NCBI GenBank assembly: GCA_009702755.1
Contig: WLHL01000005.1
Span: 1 to 59,375, forward strand
Direction: 5' to 3'
DNA length: 59,375 nt
DNA from: Actinomycetota bacterium
GTDB lineage: Bacteria; Actinomycetota; Acidimicrobiia; Acidimicrobiales; Ilumatobacteraceae
The translations under genes were made by a program, and so were the position numbers. The notes under the pieces were generated by a model. The model was given only the letters and a program-made list of their open reading frames with translations, was not told the origin of the DNA and did no database searches. This document shows positions 8,719 to 17,124 of this stretch, one piece after another (positions within the stretch are counted from its first letter, which is position 1; each line of letters starts with the position of its first letter).

Positions 8719-9498
8719 TCAGGCGACAATGCCGGCCATGACGGCGATGGGGAATGACACGTTGCCGATGACAACGACTGCGGCAAAACCTGTCGCGAAT
8801 GCGCGGCGCCACTTGTTGAAGCGAGGGTTGTTCCAGCCAAATGACTGGAAGATGCTCCATGCGCCGTGGAAAAGGTGCAGACCAAGCAACACGTTTGCCA
8901 AGACATAGAACAACGCAACCGGTGTGCGCTGGAAGCTGTAAACGATGCTGTCGTAGACAGCTTTCACAGATTCAGTGTCACCCTCGTGAACAACCATCTT
9001 GCCGGTTTCTGAGTTGACCACACCGAAGGTGAGGTCAAGAAGGTGCCAGATGAGGAAGGCGAGAATGACTAAACCTGACAGGCGCATCGTGCGGCTTGCG
9101 AAGTTGGCGATTTGGTAGTCGCGAGCACTCTGGTACTTCACAGGGCGAGCCTTGCGATTCAACATCGTGAGCGAGTAAGCGGCATGCAAGTGCAGTAACA
9201 ACATGGTGATAAGACCACCGCGAAGGATCCACAACACGTAGCCCTTCGGCGCGATGGGATACAACAACGTCTGCAACCAGTGCGCGTAATGATCAAGGTC
9301 TGCTGCACCGAAGTACATCTTGAGGTTTCCGATCATGTGGAACAGGACAAAGCCCATCATTCCGATGCCAGTTGCTCCCATGACGTACTTCTTGCCCACC
9401 GCGGTGGAATAGAGGTCAATCAGGAAGGGACGACGCTTCTTTGATCGAGTGGCGGTTCCGGTGACCGGACCGCGCTGGCTCGTTACTACTTGTGCCAT
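8719..9498 (-). CDS. sdhC: Succinate dehydrogenase cytochrome b subunit (B-type)
   Basis: 259-residue membrane anchor with five predicted transmembrane helices, of the fused type that replaces separate SdhC and SdhD. Histidines in LFHMIGN, LLHLHAAYS, IWHLLDL and HLFHGAWS are positioned to ligate two b hemes. The start at 9498 is preferred because AAGGAG lies eight bases upstream and the N terminus (MAQVVTSQRG) is then a normal cytoplasmic tail; a longer in-frame start 32 residues upstream lacks a binding site. It is the first gene of the sdhC-sdhA-sdhB operon and is divergent from hppA across about 210 bases. Confidence 0.9.
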   Translation of the reverse strand: MAQVVTSQRGPVTGTATRSKKRRPFLIDLYSTAVGKKYVMGATGIGMMGFVLFHMIGNLKMYFGAADLDHYAHWLQTLLYPIAPKGYVLWILRGGLITMLLLHLHAAYSLTMLNRKARPVKYQSARDYQIANFASRTMRLSGLVILAFLIWHLLDLTFGVVNSETGKMVVHEGDTESVKAVYDSIVYSFQRTPVALFYVLANVLLGLHLFHGAWSIFQSFGWNNPRFNKWRRAFATGFAAVVVIGNVSFPIAVMAGIVA

Positions 9499-9706
9499 GT
9501 AAAGGGACTCCTTGCCGGCTGGGGCTTCCAGCGGTGCAATTGCGAAGGAAACGGTACCTCTAATGGCCCCCTCATGGGAAACCAAACCCGTCACAGGGGT
9601 AAATCAGACGATTCGCCACCCATGTGCCCACCTTCACTACTGTTTCCCTGTCCACTTAGCGGGCTCAGCCAAAAGGCGGGCCCCGTAACCTGCCAGGAGT
9701 TTTTCG
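9499..9706. promoter_or_regulatory. Divergent intergenic region between sdhC and hppA
   Basis: The longest gene-free stretch in the window (208 bases). It must hold the promoters of both the sdh operon (minus) and hppA (plus), and it contains the ribosome binding sites of both genes (AAGGAG for sdhC, AGGAG at 9695-9699 for hppA). No convincing -35/-10 pair or palindrome could be picked by eye. Confidence 0.5.
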
Positions 9707-12079
9707 GTGTCAGGAATATTTGCAGCTGAGGGCGGATACCAGGAGTTCGTGCTCAAGGGCGGAGAATGGTTGGTGTTGTGGCTTGCAGCCGCAGCAGCAG
9801 TTCTCGCTATCGCCGTTGGCCTTTTCTTGGTCCGCTCCGTAATGGCGGCCGACGAAGGTACGCCCAAGATGAAAGAGATTGCTCTCGCAATCCAGGAAGG
9901 CGCTCTCGCTTATCTCAAGCGTCAGTTCAAGACCATCGGACTCATTTTGATTCCGCTGGCCGTCATCGTTTTCATCACATCAACAAAGGTGCTGAAAAGC
10001 GACGGAGTCACTGTGGCCTTGTCACAGGCACAAGCCGGAATCTGGCGAACAGTTGCCTTCATTCTTGGTGGCGTGTTCTCCGGTTTGATCGGTTACATCG
10101 GTATGACCCTTGCAACTCGAGGCAACGTGCGTACCGCCGCTGCAGCTCTCACTGGCTCTATGCCAAAGGCACTTGACGTCGCATTCCGTACCGGTGGTGT
10201 TGCCGGCATGTTCACCGTGGGACTTGGTCTCATTGGTGCAACAGGCATCATCATGATCTTCCAAAACACCTCCAGCGTCATTCTCGTTGGTTTCGGTTTC
10301 GGTGGATCTTTGTTGGCGCTCTTCCTTCGCGTCGGCGGTGGCATTTTCACAAAGGCTGCTGACGTCGGTGCTGACCTCGTTGGAAAAGTCGAAGCTGGTA
10401 TTCCCGAAGACGACCCACGCAACCCAGCAACCATTGCTGACAACGTGGGCGACAACGTGGGCGACTGCGCTGGTATGGCTGCCGACTTGTTCGAGAGCTA
10501 TGAAGTCACATTGATTGCTTCAATCATTCTCGGTGTTGCTGCATTCAACTCCATTGGTTTGAACCCAGCACTCGGACTTGTGTTCCCTATTGCTGCTCAA
10601 GCAATTGGTGTTATCGCATCTATCGCTGGTGTCTTTGCTGTGAAGGCAAAGGAAGGCGAGATGGACGCATTGAAGCCGATCAACAAAGGCTTCCTTGTTG
10701 CAGGTCTCATCACTCTTGCGGGCACTCTCGCTCTCTCGTTGTTGTACGTGAAGAACGATGTGACATCGATGCCACTTGATCAGATCAAGGAAAAGGGTGT
10801 TGACGCAATGAGTGGCGCCGGTTGGCGCGTCTTTGGTGCCATCGCAATTGGTCTTGTTCTTGCTCAGCTCGTCAGTCGACTCACTGAGTACTACACCTCA
10901 ACGCACTTCCGTCCTGTGAAGGAAATTGCAGAGTCGGCAGAGACTGGCCCAGCAACAGCAGTGCTTTCAGGCACTGCCTACGGACTTGAATCAAGCGTGT
11001 ACGCAGTCATCGCCATTGCTATTGCAATCGGTGTTGCACTCGCACTTGGTGGCGGCAACCTCACGTTCTCGCTCTACCTCGTTGCTCTCACCGGTATGGG
11101 CATGTTGTCCACCACTGGTGTGATCGTGTCTGAAGACACCTTCGGACCCGTGTCTGACAACGCTGCAGGTATTGCAGAAATGTCCGGTGAGTTCCACGGT
11201 GAACCAGAAAAGATCATGGTCAGCCTTGACGCAGTCGGTAACACCACCAAGGCAGTTACCAAGGGCTTCGCAATTGGTTCAGCAGTGATTGCTGCAGTTG
11301 CATTGTTTGCATCATTCATCGAGACAGCCGGTGGCAACTTGAAGAACGCCAAGGGCGAACTTCTTGTCGACACCGTGACAAACCTCGCTGATGGTGTGTT
11401 CAAGCTTCCTGAGTTGGCAATTAACGTTGCTGATCCGAAGATCTTCATTGGTCTTCTTCTCGGTGGCGCTGTGCCATTCCTTTTCTCAGCTCTTGCTATT
11501 CGTGCCGTTGGCCGCACCGCTGGTGTGGTTGTGCAGGAAGTGCGTAACCAGTTCCGCGATGGCGGAATCATGGCCGGCACAAAGAAGCCTGAGTACGGCC
11601 CTGTTATTGACATCTGTACTGAAGCATCACTGCGCGAGTTGGCAACACCAGCACTTCTTGCAGTGCTCACACCGATCATCGTCGGATTCGGTATTGGTTG
11701 GCAGGCACTCGGTGGATTCCTCGCAGCAGGAATTCTCACTGGCCAGCTCATGGCGAACTACCTCAGCAATGCAGGTGGTGCATGGGACAACGCCAAGAAG
11801 TACATCGAAGACGGCCATCACGGCGGTAAGGGTTCCGACCCATACAAGGCAGCAGTTGTTGCCGACACTGTTGGTGACCCATTCAAGGACACTGCAGGCC
11901 CCGCACTCAACCCACTCATCAAGGTGATGAACTTGGTGTCGTTGTTGATGCTTCCTGCAATCATCACTAGCCAGGATGATGATGCAAAGCGTCTCCTCAT
12001 TGCTGGCATTGCAACAGCGATTCTTGCTGGATCGGTATATCGATCCAGTCGTCAGAGCAACACCATTTCAGTGAACTAA
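9707..12079 (+). CDS. hppA: K+-independent membrane-bound proton-pumping pyrophosphatase
   Basis: 790-residue integral membrane pump with about 16 hydrophobic helices that couples pyrophosphate hydrolysis to H+ translocation. The pyrophosphate/Mg-binding region runs from ADVGADLVGKVEAGI (from about 218) through DDPRNPATIADNVGDNVGDC (235-254). The GNTTKAVTKG segment (511-520) has Lys at 515 and Thr at 518, the pair that marks the K+-independent subfamily; K+-dependent pumps, including Na+ pumps, have Ala and usually Gly there. A proton pump is therefore predicted. It starts with GTG at 9707 behind AGGAG (9695-9699). It probably conserves energy from biosynthetic pyrophosphate. A strong hairpin follows the stop. 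Confidence 0.95.
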   Translation: MSGIFAAEGGYQEFVLKGGEWLVLWLAAAAAVLAIAVGLFLVRSVMAADEGTPKMKEIALAIQEGALAYLKRQFKTIGLILIPLAVIVFITSTKVLKSDGVTVALSQAQAGIWRTVAFILGGVFSGLIGYIGMTLATRGNVRTAAAALTGSMPKALDVAFRTGGVAGMFTVGLGLIGATGIIMIFQNTSSVILVGFGFGGSLLALFLRVGGGIFTKAADVGADLVGKVEAGIPEDDPRNPATIADNVGDNVGDCAGMAADLFESYEVTLIASIILGVAAFNSIGLNPALGLVFPIAAQAIGVIASIAGVFAVKAKEGEMDALKPINKGFLVAGLITLAGTLALSLLYVKNDVTSMPLDQIKEKGVDAMSGAGWRVFGAIAIGLVLAQLVSRLTEYYTSTHFRPVKEIAESAETGPATAVLSGTAYGLESSVYAVIAIAIAIGVALALGGGNLTFSLYLVALTGMGMLSTTGVIVSEDTFGPVSDNAAGIAEMSGEFHGEPEKIMVSLDAVGNTTKAVTKGFAIGSAVIAAVALFASFIETAGGNLKNAKGELLVDTVTNLADGVFKLPELAINVADPKIFIGLLLGGAVPFLFSALAIRAVGRTAGVVVQEVRNQFRDGGIMAGTKKPEYGPVIDICTEASLRELATPALLAVLTPIIVGFGIGWQALGGFLAAGILTGQLMANYLSNAGGAWDNAKKYIEDGHHGGKGSDPYKAAVVADTVGDPFKDTAGPALNPLIKVMNLVSLLMLPAIITSQDDDAKRLLIAGIATAILAGSVYRSSRQSNTISVN

Positions 12080-12092
12080 ACGCACTGTCGTT

Positions 12093-12124
12093 AAAGGGCC
12101 CGAGCAGCAATGCTCGGGCCCTTT
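12093..12124 (+). terminator. Terminator hairpin after hppA
   Basis: Perfect 14-bp stem AAAGGGCCCGAGCA / TGCTCGGGCCCTTT with loop GCAA, 13 bases after the hppA stop. The three U residues at the 3' end belong to the stem and no long U-tract follows, but stem strength and position support termination. Confidence 0.75.
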
Positions 12125-12150
12125 GCTATTACCCCACTAGCGTTCTTCGA

Positions 12151-12786
12151 ATGCTCGCTTTGTTAAACCCAGAAGACCTTCTTGCCAGCGGAGGAATTCT
12201 CTTACTCGGAGCAATTGTTTTTGCCGAGTCCGGATTACTCATCGGATTCTTCTTGCCCGGAGACTCGCTGCTTTTCATCGCTGGGTTCTTTTCAAGCAGC
12301 GCCGCAGCAGAGGTCTCTGACGTCAAGTTGTCTTTGCCACTTGTCATTCTTGTGTCGACGGCGATGGCAATTATCGGCGACCAAGTGGGATACGTCATTG
12401 GCAATAAGGCTGGACCAGCGATGTTCAATCGACCCAAGTCGCGATTGTTTGATCCTGCGCATGTCGTCAAAGCACAAAGCTTCTTCGACAAGTACGGAGC
12501 GCGCACCATCATCCTTGCGCGCTTCATCCCTATAGTTCGCACGTTCGCCCCTGTTGTCGCGGGTGTGGGCAACATGCACTACCGCACCTTTGTTCGCTAC
12601 AACATCATCGGTGGCATTCTGTGGGGCACCGGATTGCCGCTGCTCGGCTACTTCCTTGGTCAATTCGAGATCGTCAAGAACAACATTGAAATTGCAGTTC
12701 TCGCCGTTGTCTTTATCTCGGTTCTTCCTGTCGTGATTGAACTCATCAACCACCGTCGTAAAAAATCACAGCATTCGGCAGACTGA
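12151..12786 (+). CDS. DedA-family membrane protein
   Basis: 211-residue polytopic membrane protein. The family signatures are visible: ESGLLIGFFLPGDSLL near 26-41 and ARFIPIVRTFAPVVAG near 125-140. These match the reentrant-loop regions of DedA/VTT-fold proteins, which include undecaprenyl-phosphate and lipid flippases. The conserved acidic residue (Glu26) and the paired arginines of the second motif are present. The C terminus is basic (NHRRKKSQ). Substrate is not fixed by sequence; lipid-carrier recycling is the family-level expectation. It is followed three bases later by the SCP2-like gene, with which it is probably co-transcribed. Confidence 0.88.
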   Translation: MLALLNPEDLLASGGILLLGAIVFAESGLLIGFFLPGDSLLFIAGFFSSSAAAEVSDVKLSLPLVILVSTAMAIIGDQVGYVIGNKAGPAMFNRPKSRLFDPAHVVKAQSFFDKYGARTIILARFIPIVRTFAPVVAGVGNMHYRTFVRYNIIGGILWGTGLPLLGYFLGQFEIVKNNIEIAVLAVVFISVLPVVIELINHRRKKSQHSAD

Positions 12787-12789
12787 ATC

Positions 12790-13179
12790 ATGCGCTATCT
12801 CAGCCTGGAATGGATCGAAGCGATGCAAGCACACGTTGCTGCGTCGGAGTCGTTGAAGCAACTTGCGTCAACGCATTCCATCGGAGTCACACAAGTCGTC
12901 ACCGATGGGCCAGAGGGCACCATCGTGTATCACCTACAAGTAGGTGACGGGATTGCAGAATTCGCCGCTGGTCCTGCAGCCAATGAAAGTGTCCGCATGG
13001 AACAGACGTGGCAAACCTCTGTAGATGTTGCCACCGAAACTGTGCCAGCCCAAGAAGTCTTCATGAAGGGCCTCGTCAAAATCACGGGCGATCCTCAAAG
13101 CATCATGGACAACGTCGCAGTCTTCGCCGCGCTCGACACCGCATTTGCCGCAGTACGCGGCATCACCGACTACCGGTAA
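12790..13179 (+). CDS. SCP2-like sterol-carrier-fold protein
   Basis: 129-residue soluble protein with features of the SCP2 domain: an N-terminal helix, a GTIVYHLQVGDG strand pair and FMKGLVKITGDPQ, which corresponds to the conserved G-x-[LI]-K-[IV]-x-GD turn of SCP2 proteins. Family members bind lipids or acyl-CoAs in a hydrophobic tunnel. No catalytic residues can be assigned. It follows dedA by three bases and abuts the convergent tauB stop codon with no gap. The assignment rests on the fold-like pattern of a short protein, so confidence is moderate. Confidence 0.65.
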   Translation: MRYLSLEWIEAMQAHVAASESLKQLASTHSIGVTQVVTDGPEGTIVYHLQVGDGIAEFAAGPAANESVRMEQTWQTSVDVATETVPAQEVFMKGLVKITGDPQSIMDNVAVFAALDTAFAAVRGITDYR

Positions 13180-13986
13180 TCAGTGGGCGCCAATCATGGC
13201 GCGTAACTCGTGGCACTGATTCACAAATGTCGGATCAGCACGCACTTCCGTGATTGGCTCTCGGGCGTGTGCGAATGGCAGTTCTTGGTCGTGAATCACA
13301 CGACCTGGTCGAGGACTCATCACCAACACTCGGCTTCCTAACAGGACAGCCTCTTCGACACTGTGTGTCACGAACACAAATGTGCGACCAGTCTCTTGCC
13401 AGATACGACGAATTTCGGCTTGCAATGATTCACGTGTCAGCGCATCCAACGCTCCGAATGGCTCGTCAAGCAGTAGCACTTCGGGATCAACAGCCAGAGC
13501 GCGTGCAATCTGACAGCGCTGCTGCATACCCCCGGAAAGCTCTGTCACACGATGTTGCGCAAAGTCGGAGAGATGAACTCGTTCGAGTTCCTCTGCAATC
13601 CGTTTCTTTCTTTCGTCCTTCGGCATGCCGTTAATTCGTAAACCCAACGCAACATTGTCTTCAACAGAGAGCCACGGCAAAAGAGACGACGATTGCTGAA
13701 AGACCAGACCGCGATGACGAGATGGGCCGACGATGCGGGCATCTCCGATTGTGAGGATTCCCGAAGTCGGAATTCGCAACCCAGCGATTAACTCCAGAAG
13801 AGTGGACTTTCCACATCCTGATGGGCCAAGGAGAACTGTGAACTCCCCTCCAGGAATCTCAACATTGATTCCCTCAAGAGCGACGACCGGCCCCGCATCA
13901 CTGATGTATTCATGAGTCACATCATGAACAGCAATGGCACGGCCGAGATGCCTCTCGACCGTGCCTTCATCGTGCTGTTGCGTCAT
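13180..13986 (-). CDS. tauB: ABC transporter ATP-binding protein, taurine/sulfonate type
   Basis: 268-residue ATPase with Walker A GPSGCGKST, Q-loop QQSSSLLPWL, ABC signature LSGGMQQR, Walker B VLLLDEPFGALD and switch His in THSVEEA. This is the TauB/SsuB/NrtD subfamily of importers for taurine, alkanesulfonates, nitrate or related small anions. It begins immediately after the tauA stop codon (TAAATG) and is the last gene of the permease - binding protein - ATPase operon. The taurine call depends on the adjacent binding protein. No TauD dioxygenase or desulfonation enzyme is nearby. Confidence 0.9.
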   Translation of the reverse strand: MTQQHDEGTVERHLGRAIAVHDVTHEYISDAGPVVALEGINVEIPGGEFTVLLGPSGCGKSTLLELIAGLRIPTSGILTIGDARIVGPSRHRGLVFQQSSSLLPWLSVEDNVALGLRINGMPKDERKKRIAEELERVHLSDFAQHRVTELSGGMQQRCQIARALAVDPEVLLLDEPFGALDALTRESLQAEIRRIWQETGRTFVFVTHSVEEAVLLGSRVLVMSPRPGRVIHDQELPFAHAREPITEVRADPTFVNQCHELRAMIGAH

Positions 13987-15018
13987 TTACTTCGCCGCAG
14001 AGGCATATGTCGTCAAGATTGCAGCGTTATAAGCAGCTTCTTCCTTGACCGACTCAATCTTCCCGAGCTTCAAGTTGAACTCTGCTGCAGCAAAGAGATT
14101 GCGAGCAAGTCCACCGCCCAAGTACTCAGCTCCTGCCTGTTCTGAGGCGTTCAGGAAAATGAGTTCCGACAACTGCTTCTTTGCATCGGCTGCAGGAATG
14201 TTCAGTTCTGCAGCAATCGATGCTGCTGCACCATCAACGTCTTCGCGGATCTTTGTCACCGCTGCGTTCTGCTGGTTCAACCATGTCTGAAGCGCTGCGG
14301 GGTATTTCGTAGCAAACGACGTTGTCACGACCGCAAGGTCATACGTGGTCTTGCCCTTCTTCGACAGGTCTTCACTGGAAATGAGAACCTTGCCACCATC
14401 TGCAGTGAGCTTTGCCAAGACTGGATTCCAGACATATGCAGCGTCAATATCGCCTTGCTGCCATGCAGCGAGAATTGCATCTGGTTCGCTGTCAATGACC
14501 TTGACATCGCTCTCTGACAAACCGGCGTCTTCCAACGCAGCCAACAAGCTGTAGTGACTTGTCGATGCAAATGGAGTGGCAACAGTCTTGCCCTTGAGAT
14601 CAGCAATTGAATTGATTCCACTCTTCGCTGCAAGTGCTTCGGCCTTACCGATGACATCGAAAATCCAAGGAATCTGATACTCGATACCGCTTGAGATTCC
14701 ACGAGATGCAGGACTTGATCCAACAAGTCCGATGTCAATTGCTCCCGCAAGAATTGCTTCATTCACAGAGCCACCGGAATCGAACAACTTCCACTCAACT
14801 GAGACTGCATCACCAAATGCTTCCTCCAACAATCCGTCATGCTTCACCACAAGGTCGCCGTTCGGAATGTTCTGGTAGCCAATGACAATCTTTTCTGGCA
14901 AGCCCGTTGACTCACCGGCATTGGATGAATCATCGTTGCTTCCGCATGCTGCAGAGACGACTGCCAGCGCAGCGGCAGCTGTGAAGATGCCGATTTTTGC
15001 CAATGTTTTCTTCTTCAT
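13987..15018 (-). CDS. tauA: Substrate-binding lipoprotein, taurine type
   Basis: 343-residue periplasmic-type binding protein tethered as a lipoprotein: basic MKKK start, hydrophobic helix and a lipobox VSAAC (Cys25), followed by a Gly/Ser/Asn linker. The body matches TauA closely, notably GKTVATPFASTSHYSLLAAL and AAWQQGDIDAAYVWNPVL, equivalent to the THYSLLAAL and YVWAP segments of E. coli TauA. The start at 15018 is preferred over an in-frame GTG at 15060 that overlaps the tauC stop, because it gives a proper signal peptide and has GAAAGAG upstream. Taurine or a similar sulfonate is predicted. Confidence 0.88.
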   Translation of the reverse strand: MKKKTLAKIGIFTAAAALAVVSAACGSNDDSSNAGESTGLPEKIVIGYQNIPNGDLVVKHDGLLEEAFGDAVSVEWKLFDSGGSVNEAILAGAIDIGLVGSSPASRGISSGIEYQIPWIFDVIGKAEALAAKSGINSIADLKGKTVATPFASTSHYSLLAALEDAGLSESDVKVIDSEPDAILAAWQQGDIDAAYVWNPVLAKLTADGGKVLISSEDLSKKGKTTYDLAVVTTSFATKYPAALQTWLNQQNAAVTKIREDVDGAAASIAAELNIPAADAKKQLSELIFLNASEQAGAEYLGGGLARNLFAAAEFNLKLGKIESVKEEAAYNAAILTTYASAAK

Positions 15019-15056
15019 AGTTTTCTCTTTCGTTGTAGATGTATTGAGATCTGTAT

Positions 15057-15929
15057 TCACCAGCGTCCGTACCAGCCGGCGTATTTCTTTTCGAATTGGC
15101 GAATGCCATAGTCAAGAAGAACTGCAGTAATGCCAATGACGATGACGCACAAAATGGCCACATCGCTTCGTAATTCTTTTTTGGTTGCCCATGCGAGGCC
15201 ACCGATACCGGGAATGCCATTTGATGTTTCTGCAGCAACGATGGTTGTCCACGCAAAACCAACGGCGACGCGAAGTCCCGTAATGAGATCTGGAACCACT
15301 GATGGCAGCACGACGTAACGAACGACTTGCGCATTGTTGGCACCAAGAACAAGTGATGCATTAATGCGCTCGATGCGTGTTGATGCGACACCCGCAGCAA
15401 CTGACAACGAGATCGGCGCGAACGCTGCGAGGAACAACAACCACACCTTCGAGGTGTCATCGATACCGAACCAAATAATCAACAAACTGAAATAGCCAAG
15501 TGGCGGCAGGCTGCGCAAGAACGACACGATGGGGCCAGCGAATCGTTCAAATGGACGCCACAGGCCGAGTGCAAGCCCCAGTGGTGCGCCCACAACAAGA
15601 GCCCAGGCCACACCACGAACAATGCGCCACAAGCTGGCCCACAAGTGTTCCCAGAGGTAATACCCGCTGAGTCCCGGCCGGCCATCGTGCTCGGTTACCG
15701 ACTGTACGAAGGCATGCCAGACCTGGCTCGGCGACGGCAAGATCAACTCGCTCCAGATGCCCACTGCAGTGAGAGCCCACCAGAGGCCCACCACGGTGCC
15801 TGTCGCTGCCACGGGGTAGAACCAAGACGGAATGCTCCCCTTCGGGGCTTCCTGGCCCCTCTGGCGCGCGCTGACCCAAGACGGGGCTCGGCCATCGGTG
15901 GCCTGAGTTGTCTGAAGTGGTGGGGTCAT
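15057..15929 (-). CDS. tauC: ABC transporter permease, taurine/sulfonate type
   Basis: 290-residue inner-membrane permease with about six transmembrane segments. The EAA-type cytoplasmic loop that docks the ATPase is visible around VLGANNAQVVRYVVLPSVVP and the following GLRVAVGFAWTT. The N-terminal 35 residues are polar and cytoplasmic. The first gene of the operon, it lies 38 bases before tauA. The upstream gap (15930-16074) holds the mdh terminator and presumably the operon promoter. Confidence 0.9.
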   Translation of the reverse strand: MTPPLQTTQATDGRAPSWVSARQRGQEAPKGSIPSWFYPVAATGTVVGLWWALTAVGIWSELILPSPSQVWHAFVQSVTEHDGRPGLSGYYLWEHLWASLWRIVRGVAWALVVGAPLGLALGLWRPFERFAGPIVSFLRSLPPLGYFSLLIIWFGIDDTSKVWLLFLAAFAPISLSVAAGVASTRIERINASLVLGANNAQVVRYVVLPSVVPDLITGLRVAVGFAWTTIVAAETSNGIPGIGGLAWATKKELRSDVAILCVIVIGITAVLLDYGIRQFEKKYAGWYGRW

Positions 15930-16010
15930 GGGTCTGAGTATTCCTGATAATTCCGACTGGTTAAGTCAGGTATTCAATCAGGCAGGTCGGCTCCTTGGCA
16001 ACTCGGGCCA

Positions 16011-16056
16011 GCAAAAAAGAAAAAGGGCCCACCGGGGTGACCCCAGCAGACCCTTT
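16011..16056 (-). terminator. Intrinsic terminator of mdh
   Basis: On the minus strand the outer stem AAAGGG / CCCTTT encloses an inner GGGG/CCCC hairpin and is followed by a U-rich run (TTTTTCTTTTTT). It begins about 18 bases beyond the mdh stop, separating mdh from the taurine transporter operon. Confidence 0.75.
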
Positions 16057-16074
16057 CTTTCGAAAGCGTGAGGC

Positions 16075-17061
16075 TTAGATCAGGCCAAGCTTCTTGACTT
16101 CATCGCGCTCTTCCACCAACTCAGCAGCAGATGCATCGATGCGTGCACGGCTGAAATCGTCAATGTCGAGACCTTGAACGATGCTGTACTTGCCGTCCTT
16201 ACAGACGCATGGGAACGACGAGATGATGCCCTCTGGAACGCCATAGCTGCCATCGGATGGAATTGCCATGGAGACCCAGTCGCCTTCTGGTGTTCCGAGT
16301 ACCCATGAATTCATGTGATCAATTGCTGCGTTCGCTGCAGATGCTGCAGATGACAAACCACGTGCCTTGATGATTGCTGCGCCACGCTTTGCAACGGTGG
16401 GGATGAAATCATTTTCGATCCATGCCTGATCGTTCACAAGTGCTGCTGCATTCTGACCATTCACTTCGCAATGGAAGAGGTCGGGATACTGCGTGCTCGA
16501 GTGGTTGCCCCAAATGGTCATCTTTTTGATGTCAGTGACGGACTTGCCAACCTTGGTTGCCAACTGTGTGAGTGCACGGTTGTGGTCAAGGCGTGTCATC
16601 GCTGTGAAGCGGCTGGGGTCAAGGCCTTTTGCGTTATTCATTGCAATGACTGCATTGGTGTTTGCTGGGTTACCAACAACAAGAACCTTGACGTCCTTCT
16701 TTGCGGCTGCACCAAGTGCTTGACCTTGTGGCTTAAAGATTCCGCCATTTGCACTGAGAAGATCTCCGCGCTCCATGCCGTCTTTACGTGGCATTGCACC
16801 AACGAGGAATGCTGCATCAGCATCACCAAATGCAGTCTCTGCATTATCGGTGCACACAACGCCAGCGAGAAGCGGGAATGCACAGTCATCAAGTTCCATA
16901 CGCACACCTTCAAGTGCACCAAGTGCAGGCGTGATCTCAAGGAGCTGCAAGATGACGGGTGTGTTTGGACCAAACACGGCACCGGAAGCGATACGGAAAA
17001 GGAGGCTGTAGCCAATCTGGCCGGCTGCACCGGTGACGGCAATACGAACGGGAGTTGTCAT
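16075..17061 (-). CDS. mdh: Malate dehydrogenase
   Basis: 328-residue NAD-dependent malate dehydrogenase interconverting malate and oxaloacetate in the TCA cycle. Motifs: dinucleotide-binding [12 protein letters not shown] at the N terminus, substrate-contacting [16 protein letters not shown] and the catalytic histidine in [13 protein letters not shown]. The start at 17061 gives the usual length (327-329 residues) of this actinobacterial and proteobacterial form; an in-frame extension of ten residues upstream is not family-like. The ribosome binding site is poor. A terminator with a U-tract follows. Confidence 0.95.
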   Translation of the reverse strand: MTTPVRIAVTGAAGQIGYSLLFRIASGAVFGPNTPVILQLLEITPALGALEGVRMELDDCAFPLLAGVVCTDNAETAFGDADAAFLVGAMPRKDGMERGDLLSANGGIFKPQGQALGAAAKKDVKVLVVGNPANTNAVIAMNNAKGLDPSRFTAMTRLDHNRALTQLATKVGKSVTDIKKMTIWGNHSSTQYPDLFHCEVNGQNAAALVNDQAWIENDFIPTVAKRGAAIIKARGLSSAASAANAAIDHMNSWVLGTPEGDWVSMAIPSDGSYGVPEGIISSFPCVCKDGKYSIVQGLDIDDFSRARIDASAAELVEERDEVKKLGLI

Positions 17062-17104
17062 GCCTTCAGCGTAGGCGCGCACGCAGTCCAATTCCGAATA
17101 TCAG

Positions 17105-17118
17105 GGGCGAATTCGCCC
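17105..17118. terminator. Short palindrome between acyltransferase and mdh genes
   Basis: Perfect palindrome GGGCGAATTCGCCC, six bases after the stop of the minus-strand acyltransferase gene. As RNA it would form a five-pair GC stem with an AATT loop. The following sequence is only weakly U-rich, so this is a possible terminator or a DNA site near the mdh start. Confidence 0.35.
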
Positions 17119-17124
17119 GTGAAA

